This document shows positions 8,497 through 16,197 of a stretch of 64,000 nucleotides of DNA, in pieces. Source of the DNA: Coriobacteriaceae bacterium. GTDB taxonomy: Bacteria; Actinomycetota; Coriobacteriia; Coriobacteriales; QAMH01. The notes under the pieces are model-generated. The model had not been told where the DNA came from and made no database searches. It saw nothing but the letters and a program-made list of their open reading frames with translations. Both the position numbers and the translations under genes were made by a program. The stretch lies in contig DAJPGJ010000001.1 of NCBI GenBank assembly GCA_025992705.1, positions 2,111,357 to 2,175,356 of the forward strand. The letters are read 5' to 3'. Position 1 is the first letter of the stretch. Every line of letters starts with the position of its first letter.

Positions 8497-9864
8497 CTAG
8501 CCCTCCCAGAATCCCGCGAGGCCCAGAACGCTTGCCGCTTTCGCGCGAAAGCCGAGCATCGCCGAGTAGTTGGCGACGACCGTCACCGCATGGTCCATGC
8601 GATTAAGCTCCTCGATGAGCTCGCCATAATCGTGGATGATGCGGATGCCGGAGGCGGGCATCCCCGCATACTTGAGGCGCAGCGCCATGTCCTCGGCGCG
8701 GTCGCCACTGCAGATGGCCTCGGACTTGCGTGCGCAGATCGCCTCCCAGCCGGCATCGTAAATCCACGAGACATCCGTCCCGTCGCATTCCTGGTCATTG
8801 AGTATGCATACGAGACCCATACCCTCGTCGGTCTCGTTGAGCAGTAGGTTGATAATCTGATTGCAGCCTGCCGGATTCTTCATGAGCATGAGACGCACCT
8901 TGGTGCCGTTGATGTCGAGGACCTCCGAGCGACCGAAACCGTGCTTGAATTTGCCAAGCGCCTCGAAGGCCTGCTCCTTGGAAAAACCAAACGCCAAAAG
9001 GCCAGCCACGACGCATGCACAATTGTAGATATCGTAGCTTGCAGGCACATCAACCGGCACCGCCGAGCTTACGCCGTCAACACTGATCTCGAGCACGCAG
9101 CTATCGCTGTGTCGCTCGAGAATCTTTTCCACCGCGACTGCGGGAACGGGGCGAGCATAGCCGCAAGCCGGACAGCGAAATCCGCCCAAATGCGCAAACG
9201 TGACATAGTCGTAGGCATATTCGGCACCGCACATGATGCAGTGCGTCGCATCCGAAAGGTCGGCTACGCGCTCGGGGTAAATCTCGCAGCTCACGCCATA
9301 GAAAATGACATCGTTATCAACCTTGTCGGCAATCGAGGCAACCATCGAGTCATCTGCGTTGAGGCACAGCGTCGCATGCGGAGAATTCGTCACGCCCGCC
9401 ATGATGTTCTCGAGCGTGTGAGTGACCTCGCCGTAGCGGTCGAGCTGGTCACGGAAGACGTTCGTGACCACGAGCACGTCCGGGTCAAGCTGCTTGCACA
9501 CGCGCCGCAACGCGCCCTCATCGCACTCGATGGCGGCAAGCTTGTAGCGTGGCTTGCCCGTGATGCTCGAACGGATCGCAAACTCCGTCGTGATGCCCTG
9601 GATGAGGTTTGCGCCACTACGGTTATAGAACGCTTGCTCGCCCATGTTCTCGAGCGCCTGGGCAACGATATGCGTGGACGTCGTCTTGCCGTTGGTTCCC
9701 GTAATCACGATGGTACGGACGCCACGGCTCAGGCGGTGCAGATATTCGGGATCAATCTTGAGGGCAAGCTTACCTGGCAGCGAGGTGCCACCACGTCCGA
9801 GCAGGCGTAGCATATGGTACGTCGCCTTGCAGACGAGCGCCGCACAGACCGTCCTGGCACTCAT
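8497..9864 (-). CDS. murT: Lipid II isoglutaminyl synthase, Mur-ligase subunit
   Basis: ATP-dependent subunit that activates the D-Glu carboxylate of lipid II and accepts ammonia from GatD. 455 aa. The Mur-ligase P-loop ITGTNGKTT is near residue 55. The zinc-ribbon insertion typical of MurT shows four cysteines (CIMCGAEY and FRCPACG). The C-terminal DUF1727 part contains LMLMKNPAGCNQ and IYDAGWEA. Followed immediately by gatD. Confidence 0.95.
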   Translation of the reverse strand: MSARTVCAALVCKATYHMLRLLGRGGTSLPGKLALKIDPEYLHRLSRGVRTIVITGTNGKTTSTHIVAQALENMGEQAFYNRSGANLIQGITTEFAIRSSITGKPRYKLAAIECDEGALRRVCKQLDPDVLVVTNVFRDQLDRYGEVTHTLENIMAGVTNSPHATLCLNADDSMVASIADKVDNDVIFYGVSCEIYPERVADLSDATHCIMCGAEYAYDYVTFAHLGGFRCPACGYARPVPAVAVEKILERHSDSCVLEISVDGVSSAVPVDVPASYDIYNCACVVAGLLAFGFSKEQAFEALGKFKHGFGRSEVLDINGTKVRLMLMKNPAGCNQIINLLLNETDEGMGLVCILNDQECDGTDVSWIYDAGWEAICARKSEAICSGDRAEDMALRLKYAGMPASGIRIIHDYGELIEELNRMDHAVTVVANYSAMLGFRAKAASVLGLAGFWEG

Positions 9865-9867
9865 GAG

Positions 9868-10317
9868 CTAGTCCTCGTCCACCGTGTCCTGGCTTGCGCC
9901 TTCGGCACGCTCGAGGAGACGCGCGATGCGCTCGGTGTAAACGGGGTCCTCGATGCCCGCGAGAGCGACATCCACGGTGGGAGCCGCATCCCAAAGTTGC
10001 TCAAGACGGTAGTAATCACGCGGACCAGGTTGGAAGATATGCACGACGATAGGACCGTAGTCCATGAGCACCCACTCGCTCTCGTCGAGGCCCTCGATGC
10101 TCACCGGCTTGATGCCGAAATCCTTGAAAAGCTGCTCCTCGACTTCCTCGGCAATCGCATCGACGCGACGATTATTGGCTGCCGTGCAGATTACGAAATA
10201 GTCGGTGACATTGAGAAGGTCTGACACATCCTGGATGACTATGTCGGTGCCCTTCTTCTCGTCGATGGCGCGCGCGGCAACGAGTGCCTGCTCCTTGAAT
10301 GCGCTGTGCTCGGTCAA
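9868..10317 (-). CDS. rsfS: Ribosomal silencing factor RsfS
   Basis: Binds L14 on the large subunit and blocks subunit joining when nutrients are low. 149 aa from the TTG at 10317, which follows AAAGGGGG at 4 nt; an in-frame ATG 24 nt upstream (10341) is the alternative. The RsfS core is seen in AARAIDEKKGTDIVIQDVS, DYFVICTAANNRRVDAIA, WVLMDYGPIVVHIF and DYYRLEQLWDAAP. Part of the common nadD-yqeK-rsfS order. Confidence 0.93.
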   Translation of the reverse strand: MTEHSAFKEQALVAARAIDEKKGTDIVIQDVSDLLNVTDYFVICTAANNRRVDAIAEEVEEQLFKDFGIKPVSIEGLDESEWVLMDYGPIVVHIFQPGPRDYYRLEQLWDAAPTVDVALAGIEDPVYTERIARLLERAEGASQDTVDED

Positions 10318-10371
10318 CGTGCCCCCTTTACGGACATGCAAGTTTGCTTGCGTTAATGATAGCGAATTGTA

Positions 10372-11013
10372 TTACAAGACGACGTCGGGGTCGCCCTGAC
10401 GCGATTTGTCGATGGGATGATGGCGCTCGACCAGGCTGTTCCAGATGTCGAGAGCAACCGGGTCAATGAAACGCTTGCGCTCGATGAGCGACACCATCGT
10501 CGTTGCATAGGCCTCGAAATACAGCTCGTCGAGCGATGCCTCGCCTACCATCTTGCGCAGCCGCTTGATCTGCGGGCGCCCCTTCGTCTTTCGAAGCGGT
10601 TCGATCATATCGGCCGTGAAGATGATTATGTCCAGATCACTCATTTCGAAATCGCCAAGTGTATGCTTGTGAATGGCGCTGATGATGTCATCGCTGAGCT
10701 CGGGGAACTCGCGTTTGACGGCGGCGGCGCCTGTGAAAGAATGCAGGACCGGATACAGGTACTCGATGTTTGCGGGACGTTCGATGCCCAGCTCGTCAAG
10801 ACGTGCCGGCAATTCGTCATCGGTCAGCAGCTTGTCCCAGTCATGCAACAGTCCCGCGATGCGAGCGTCGAATTCATTGGCTCCGTATATGCGTGCAAGC
10901 TTGGCAGCGCACTCGGAAACCGAATGGACGTGCTCGAGACGCTTGCCCGACAAGCGCTTGTCCACCGCCTTGGTCACACGTTTCAGCAGTTTCTTGTCTT
11001 CCTTCACGTTCAC
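10372..11013 (-). CDS. yqeK: HD-domain hydrolase, YqeK family
   Basis: Members hydrolyse symmetrical dinucleoside tetraphosphates such as Ap4A. 213 aa. HD-superfamily metal ligands are seen as KRLEHVHSV, then GLLHDWDK, and later AIHKHTLGD and FTADMIEP. It lies between nadD and rsfS, as in many Gram-positive genomes. A long palindrome sits in the gap before it. Confidence 0.92.
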   Translation of the reverse strand: MNVKEDKKLLKRVTKAVDKRLSGKRLEHVHSVSECAAKLARIYGANEFDARIAGLLHDWDKLLTDDELPARLDELGIERPANIEYLYPVLHSFTGAAAVKREFPELSDDIISAIHKHTLGDFEMSDLDIIIFTADMIEPLRKTKGRPQIKRLRKMVGEASLDELYFEAYATTMVSLIERKRFIDPVALDIWNSLVERHHPIDKSRQGDPDVVL

Positions 11014-11038
11014 AAACCTTCTCTCTCGATATGCGGGT

Positions 11039-11120
11039 CGGGGTGATGAGACAGTTGCTCAGGGACGTTGTCTCATTTGAAAATGAGACAACGTCCCTGA
11101 GCAACTGTCTCATCACCCCG
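11039..11120. repeat. Perfect 82-nt palindrome with TGAGACA/TGTCTCA modules
   Basis: Two exact 40-nt arms (11039-11078 and 11081-11120) with a 2-nt centre. Each arm contains TGAGACA, a 15-nt spacer, then TGTCTCA, so each arm is also a small interrupted palindrome. The element overlaps the 3' end of nadD and encodes its last residues and stop codon. Related elements occur at 21765, 51426 and 56688. The architecture resembles REP palindromes mobilised by RAYT transposases, which is an inference. Confidence 0.9.
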
Positions 11121-11720
11121 GTATAAGCCCATCCGGGAAATATATGCCCCGACAGGCGCCGGGATCATGTCGCTCACGTCCCTGCCACATGCTATGTCCT
11201 CGCGTAACTGGGTCGAGGACACGTCAATCTGCGGAACGTCGAGATACATGACATCGAAGTCGACGGGGCTTGCCCCAAGGGCCTCGCGCACGCGCTCAGT
11301 GGATTGCCCCGGGCGCTTCGCCACGACGATGGTGCACAGCCGCGCGACATCATCGGCTCGCTTCCAGCCTGGCAAGGTAATTGCCGAATCGGTGCCCATG
11401 ATGAAGAAGAGCCGTGCACCCTCATAGCGCTGTGCCAGCTCTTCGAGCGTGTCAGCCGTATAGGTGATGCCCCCGCGTTCGACTTCGCAGAGGTCAAGCG
11501 CAAAGAGCGAGTCATCCGCAATCGCGAGCGCGACCATGTCGGCACGCTGCGATGCGGGCGTGACCTCTTGATCCTGCTTGAAATGAGGATTACCCGCCGG
11601 AATGAAAAGCACGCGGCTGAGCTCAAGTTGCTCGGCAGCGCTGCGCGCGATGACGAGATGCCCATTGTGCACCGGATCGAAGGTGCCGCCCATAATGCCT
11701 ATGCGCGCATCTTTCTCCAC
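11073..11720 (-). CDS. nadD: Nicotinate-nucleotide adenylyltransferase
   Basis: Converts nicotinate mononucleotide and ATP to deamido-NAD. 215 aa from GTG, with AAGGT upstream. The nucleotidyltransferase motif GGTFDPVHNGHL starts the protein, followed by FIPAGNPHFKQ and the C-terminal IDVSSTQLRE (ISSTxxR-like). The natural family end is near ISRMGLYR. The last 14 residues (GDETVAQGRCLIFK) and the stop are encoded by the palindrome at 11039-11120. Confidence 0.95.
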   Translation of the reverse strand: MEKDARIGIMGGTFDPVHNGHLVIARSAAEQLELSRVLFIPAGNPHFKQDQEVTPASQRADMVALAIADDSLFALDLCEVERGGITYTADTLEELAQRYEGARLFFIMGTDSAITLPGWKRADDVARLCTIVVAKRPGQSTERVREALGASPVDFDVMYLDVPQIDVSSTQLREDIACGRDVSDMIPAPVGAYISRMGLYRGDETVAQGRCLIFK

Positions 11721-11723
11721 ACC

Positions 11724-12983
11724 TTAGCCTCGAATCTGGCCCTCACCGCTCACAAGATACTTGACCGATGTAAGCGCAGCCGCACCCATGGGTCCGCGTG
11801 CGTGAAGCTTCTGGGTGCTGATGCCAATCTCGGCGCCTAGCCCGAACTCGCCACCGTCGGTAAAGCGCGTCGAGGCGTTGGCATAGACAACAGCCGCATC
11901 GACCTGACGCTGAAACGCGTCAACGGCACTCACGTCCTGAGAGATGATGCTCTCCGAGTGGCCCGTGCCATATGCGTTGATATGTGCAATCGCCTCCCCG
12001 ACACCGGTGACGCACTTGACGCTGATCTCCATGTCGAGGTACTCGGTGCCCCAATCCTCCTCGGTCGCGGCAGTGGTTTCGATGCCGTGCGCGGAAGCAA
12101 TGGCAGCGGCAGGAGCATCGGCGTGGATGACGACGCCTGCGCGGGCAAGTGCCATAAGCAACGTGGGCAGGAAGATCTCGGCGACCTCTTCGTCGATGAG
12201 GATGCTCTCGCAGGCATTGCAGACACCGGGGCGCTGCGTCTTCGCGTTCATGATGATAGGCTCGACATAGGCGGGGTCGGCCTGCTTGTGAATGTAGACG
12301 TGACAATTACCCGTGCCCGTCTCGATGACGGGCACGGTCGCGTTCTTCACGCAGTGCTGGATGAGGCCAGCGCCACCACGCGGAATGAGCACGTCGACCA
12401 AACCGGCGAGACTCATGAGCTCATCGGTTGCCTCGCGGCCAGGGTCCTCGATGCTCTGGATGCAGTCAACGGGCAGGCCGGCACTGGCTGCCGCCTCCGC
12501 AAGAATGTGCGAGATGGTAAGGCAGGAGCGCTGTGCCAAGCTACCACCACGCAGAATGCAAGCATTGCCCGTCTTGATGCATAGGGCAGCGGCATCGGCA
12601 GTGACGTTGGGGCGTGCCTCGTAGATCATCGCGACGACTCCAAGCGGCACGCGATACTTGATCATGCGCAGTCCGTTATAGAGCTCGCTTCCCTCGAGGA
12701 CTTCGCCGAGCACCTCAGGCTGTGCAGCAACCTGTCGCAAACCGTCGGCAATGCCGTCGATGCGTTCATGTGAGAGCATGAGACGATCAAGCAATGGACC
12801 GGGCGTACCCTTCTCACGTGCAGCGTTCATATCGGCTTCGTTCGCCTCGAGAATCTGCGCCGCCTGCGCAATAAGCGCATCGGCCATCTTGTTGAGCGCG
12901 TCGCAGCGTTGCGATGAGCTCGTCTGTGCCAGCTCGCGCGATGCGATGCGTGCCTTTTTCGCCTTTTCCAGTGCCTCGCCCAT
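11724..12983 (-). CDS. proA: Gamma-glutamyl phosphate reductase
   Basis: Second step of proline synthesis: NADPH-dependent reduction of gamma-glutamyl phosphate. Aldehyde-dehydrogenase fold with YEARPNVTADAAALCIKTGN and the active-site segment NAKTQRPGVCNACES. The ATG at 12983 (419 aa) is preferred over one at 13031. The upstream ATG overlaps a perfect TATAAT box, whereas the inner one follows GGAGAAAGGG. proB is not adjacent; whiA lies upstream. Confidence 0.95.
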   Translation of the reverse strand: MGEALEKAKKARIASRELAQTSSSQRCDALNKMADALIAQAAQILEANEADMNAAREKGTPGPLLDRLMLSHERIDGIADGLRQVAAQPEVLGEVLEGSELYNGLRMIKYRVPLGVVAMIYEARPNVTADAAALCIKTGNACILRGGSLAQRSCLTISHILAEAAASAGLPVDCIQSIEDPGREATDELMSLAGLVDVLIPRGGAGLIQHCVKNATVPVIETGTGNCHVYIHKQADPAYVEPIIMNAKTQRPGVCNACESILIDEEVAEIFLPTLLMALARAGVVIHADAPAAAIASAHGIETTAATEEDWGTEYLDMEISVKCVTGVGEAIAHINAYGTGHSESIISQDVSAVDAFQRQVDAAVVYANASTRFTDGGEFGLGAEIGISTQKLHARGPMGAAALTSVKYLVSGEGQIRG

Positions 12984-13029
12984 GTGCCGTGCCCTTTCTC
13001 CTGCAGTCCCTTGCTCTTGCGTTCCAGCC

Positions 13030-13035
13030 ATTATA
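13030..13035 (-). promoter_or_regulatory. TATAAT -10 box for proA
   Basis: Perfect -10 hexamer on the minus strand between the whiA stop and proA. It overlaps the in-frame ATG at 13031, so a transcript starting here would lack that codon. That fixes the proA start at 12983. No good -35 box at 16-18 nt is seen. Confidence 0.55.
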
Positions 13036-13043
13036 CGGGAGCG

Positions 13044-13970
13044 TCAGCTCTCTTCCTCGTCAATCATTGCCGCAATGCGCCGCATGCGATGATAGACCGC
13101 GCTCTTCGACAGCGGCGGATCAGCAAGCTCGCCAAGTTCCTTGACCGAAGCATCGGGATGCTTGATACGCAGCAGGGCAACCTCGCGCAACGATGCGGGA
13201 ATCGCCTCGATGCCCTTCTGGCCCACGAGGCGTCGTATGCACTCGATTTGCCGCAACGAGGCCTTCGTGGCCTTGACCTGGTTGGCGATCTCGGCGTTGA
13301 CACGACGGTTCGTGTCGTTTCTCACCGACTTGATGACACGCGCGTTCTCGATGGTGAGCGCGCCTTGATGAGCCCCCACAAACGCGAGGAAGGCGATAAT
13401 CTGCTCGATGCCCTTGATGTAGATCGCGTACATGTTGTGACGGCGAATGTAGCGTGCCTTGATGCCATGCTCGCGCATGAGCTCAAGACAAGCCGCGATC
13501 AGCTCCTCAGACGGCCCCGCAAGCTCGAAGTGAAAGGCACCGCGCGGATCGGCTATGTAGCCGCCGCCAAGAAAAGCGCCCCGCAGGTAGGCGCCGGCGC
13601 AGCAGGCGCCTTCGACAAGCTCGGGACGTATGCCGCCCTCGAAGCCCTCATCGCCGAGAATGCCCATGTCGCGTAGGGCGTCGGTGAGTCCAGCCTGCGG
13701 CGGTACGGTGATGAGGTAGTTGTGCGTCTTGTGCAAAATGCTGCGGCGCACGGTGAGATTGGTGGCGAGCTCGTAAACGCTATGGAGCAACCGAATCGCC
13801 GTGCGGGCAACGCTCGCCGTCTCAGTCGCAAGCTCGAGGCGCGGACCCTCCCCGCTGATGGAAAGCGTGCCCTCGATGCGGATGAGTGCGGAGAGCTCGG
13901 CGCGATCGCAGCGCGGGCACGTGGGTTCGATGCGGGACAGCTCGTCTTTCACCTCTGACGTGAATGACAC
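13044..13970 (-). CDS. whiA: DNA-binding protein WhiA
   Basis: 308 aa. The N-terminal half is the LAGLIDADG-like domain (GAYLRGAFLGGGYIADP, YHFEL-type segment, IEQIIAFLAFVGAH) and the C-terminal part is the helix-turn-helix (LRIKHPDASVKELGELADPPLSKSAVYHRMRRI). It acts as a sporulation regulator in Streptomyces and a chromosome/division factor elsewhere. It overlaps the 3' end of yvcK by 22 nt, in the conserved rapZ-yvcK-whiA order. Confidence 0.96.
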   Translation of the reverse strand: MSFTSEVKDELSRIEPTCPRCDRAELSALIRIEGTLSISGEGPRLELATETASVARTAIRLLHSVYELATNLTVRRSILHKTHNYLITVPPQAGLTDALRDMGILGDEGFEGGIRPELVEGACCAGAYLRGAFLGGGYIADPRGAFHFELAGPSEELIAACLELMREHGIKARYIRRHNMYAIYIKGIEQIIAFLAFVGAHQGALTIENARVIKSVRNDTNRRVNAEIANQVKATKASLRQIECIRRLVGQKGIEAIPASLREVALLRIKHPDASVKELGELADPPLSKSAVYHRMRRIAAMIDEEES

Positions 13971-14986
13971 GCTGCCAGCACCTCCTGAAACGCCTTGGCA
14001 AGCTTCTCGCGGTCGTGCCAGGTGGGACGCACCGGATCGACCAGATCACGCACCATGGGTTGCACGCCAAGCTCCATGACCCTTCCTACCGTCTCGTTGC
14101 TCGCCTCCACATGGGCGAGTTTGCCGGCCCTGCGCCCCTTCGTGTACTTGCGCGCATCGGAGTAATCGGTGATGGCGGGAAAGACGCCGCTCGCCATTGG
14201 GCTCGTCTCGGAATTGCGATGGATGAGCGCGATGTCGAGCAGGCCGCGCATGCCGTGACGAAGAAGCGCATCGACATAGTCGTAGCAGTTCATGCCCCAG
14301 GTCTCACCCTGCATGTCGGCAAGCGAGCACACGAAGAGCGTGCAAGCCGGATCGTTCTCGCGGTCATGAGCCTCGCGGATTGCGTCGATGACGCCGGGGA
14401 CGAGCAGGTTGGGGATGATCGAGGTGAACAACGAGCCTGGGCCGAGCACGATGAAGTTGGCTTCTCGGATGACGCGTAGCGCCGAAGGATATGCCTGCGC
14501 ATCGGCGGGATGCAACGAAACGTAGCGCATGCTGCAATCGGCATCGCTTATGACGGCCTGGCCTTCGAGCTCGGTGCCATCGTTGGTGAGACCGTAAAGG
14601 CTCACATCATGCAGCGTTGAGGGATACACGTGGCCACGCGCTTCGATGAGTCCCTCGCACACGCGAATGGCATCAGGGAAGGAATTGGTCTCGTCTGCGA
14701 TGGCCGTGAGAATGAGGTTTCCGAGCGAGTGATTGTCGAGATAGTCAAAGCGATGGCGAAACGCACGTGCGAGTATGCCCTCGTAATTGGCCGACATCGC
14801 GCTGATGCACTTGCGGATATCGCCCGGCGGTATCACACCACCACGTTCACGCAGGATGCCCGTCGAGCCACCATCATCGACCATGGCGACGACCGAGGAG
14901 ACCTTGCAGCCCATGTCGAGCAGCGTGCGGATGGAAGCGGGTGCGCCCGTGCCACCACCTATGACGACGGCATTTGTTCGATTCAT
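13949..14986 (-). CDS. yvcK: YvcK/CofD-family gluconeogenesis and morphology factor
   Basis: 345 aa. VIGGGTGAPASIRTLL at the start, then VDDGGSTGILR, IPPGDIRKC, HSLGNLIL and VLGPGSLFTSIIPNL, all diagnostic of YvcK, which binds UDP-GlcNAc and directs carbon to the cell wall in Firmicutes. Located between rapZ (8 nt away) and whiA (overlapping). Confidence 0.95.
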   Translation of the reverse strand: MNRTNAVVIGGGTGAPASIRTLLDMGCKVSSVVAMVDDGGSTGILRERGGVIPPGDIRKCISAMSANYEGILARAFRHRFDYLDNHSLGNLILTAIADETNSFPDAIRVCEGLIEARGHVYPSTLHDVSLYGLTNDGTELEGQAVISDADCSMRYVSLHPADAQAYPSALRVIREANFIVLGPGSLFTSIIPNLLVPGVIDAIREAHDRENDPACTLFVCSLADMQGETWGMNCYDYVDALLRHGMRGLLDIALIHRNSETSPMASGVFPAITDYSDARKYTKGRRAGKLAHVEASNETVGRVMELGVQPMVRDLVDPVRPTWHDREKLAKAFQEVLAACHSRQR

Positions 14987-14994
14987 GGGACCTC

Positions 14995-15912
14995 CTAGTT
15001 GACCTCGGCAAGCGCCAGGTCACGATGAGCGGTGTTGACGTGGAAGCCCGCCTGCGAGAGATGCTGACCAGTCATGATAGCAAGCGCAACGCTGCGATGC
15101 TGGCCCCCCGTGCAGCCCACACCGATGGTGAGGTATTGCTTGCCCTCCTGGATGTAGCCGGGAATGATCTCGTCGAGCAAGGCGTACCAGCGCTCGAGAA
15201 AACGCTTGGTCTCGGGCTGTTCGAGTACGAACTCGGAGACCTCACGATCGAGACCCGTCTTGGTACGCAGCTCCTTGTCGTAGTACGGATTGGGAAGGAA
15301 GCGTACGTCGATGACAATATCGGCGTCGATAGGTGCGCCGTGTTTGAAGCCGAAGGAGTAAACCGAGATATGCATCTCGTCGATATCGTTCTCGGACGCA
15401 AAGAGCGCGCGAATCTTTGCACGCGTCTCCTGGGGGCGCGTGACGCTTGTGTCGAGCACGTAATCGGCTTGCGTGCGCGCCTCATCGAGCAGCTCTCGTT
15501 CCTTGCGAATGCCATCGAGAATTGACATGTCGCCCTCGCAAAGCGGATGACGACGTCGCGTTGCCTTATAACGATTCAACAGTTGCTCATCTGTCGAATC
15601 GAGGAAGAGCACCTTGGTGGAGATTCCCATCTCGTCGAGCTTGTCAAGCTCGCGAGCCAGTTCGGGGAAGAACTCCTTGGCGCGCAAATCGCAGACAACG
15701 GCAAGCTTGCGCGAGGAACCAACGTTGAGACCGGCGAGGCTCACAAGGTTGAGAAGCAGCGAAGGCGGCAGGTTGTCGATGCAGAAATAACCAAGGTCCT
15801 CGAAGGTGTGCATGGCCTCGGTGCGGCCTGCGCCGGACATGCCGGTAATGACGATGAGGTCGGGACCAAGCGTCGAAGGGCTAGGCTCCTCGACAGCGTC
15901 TTGCTGAGCCAT
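14995..15912 (-). CDS. rapZ: RNase adapter / nucleotide-binding protein RapZ (YvcJ)
   Basis: 305 aa. P-loop ITGMSGAGRT (residues 22-31), CIDNLPPSLL, LDSTDEQLLNRYKATRRRHPL, and the C-terminal signature YLTIGVGCTGGQHRSVA. In enterobacteria it delivers the GlmZ small RNA to RNase E; in Gram-positives it is a nucleotide-binding protein of less clear role. First gene of the rapZ-yvcK-whiA unit. Confidence 0.95.
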   Translation of the reverse strand: MAQQDAVEEPSPSTLGPDLIVITGMSGAGRTEAMHTFEDLGYFCIDNLPPSLLLNLVSLAGLNVGSSRKLAVVCDLRAKEFFPELARELDKLDEMGISTKVLFLDSTDEQLLNRYKATRRRHPLCEGDMSILDGIRKERELLDEARTQADYVLDTSVTRPQETRAKIRALFASENDIDEMHISVYSFGFKHGAPIDADIVIDVRFLPNPYYDKELRTKTGLDREVSEFVLEQPETKRFLERWYALLDEIIPGYIQEGKQYLTIGVGCTGGQHRSVALAIMTGQHLSQAGFHVNTAHRDLALAEVN

Positions 15913-15968
15913 GAGACTCCCCTTTATCGAAATTGCAGGAGCTCACAGTATACCGCGAGTGAATGGCT

Positions 15969-16192
15969 TCATGTCATCTCGACCGGAGGTGCGCAGACAC
16001 CCCCTGTCATCTCGACCGAGCGAAGCGAGTGGAGAGATCTCAGTTTTCTTTGCGGCGGGAAGATCGAGATTTCTCGACTTCGCTCACTGTGTTCGCTCCG
16101 CTCGAAATGACAAGGGAGGCATTGGCGTGTCCTCGCTCGAAATGACAAGGGAGGGCGTCCGTGCGTCTCCGCTCGAAATGACAAGGGAGGGA
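15969..16192. repeat. Dispersed repeat cluster, copy 2
   Basis: Fills most of the rapZ-uvrC gap (15913-16197). A large imperfect palindrome is built from a left arm (GTCATCTCGACCGAGCGAAG, GAGAGATCTC) and a right arm (GAGATTTCTCGACTTCGCTC, GCTCGAAATGACAAGG), followed by two further copies of GCTCGAAATGACAAGGGAGG. No gene is visible in the gap. Confidence 0.8.
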
Positions 16193-16197
16193 CGGAA

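Noticed and set aside
13031..13984. proA start at 13031
   Set aside because: The ATG overlaps a perfect TATAAT box and adds 16 residues not typical of the family; GGAGAAAGGG before 12983 decides for the inner start.
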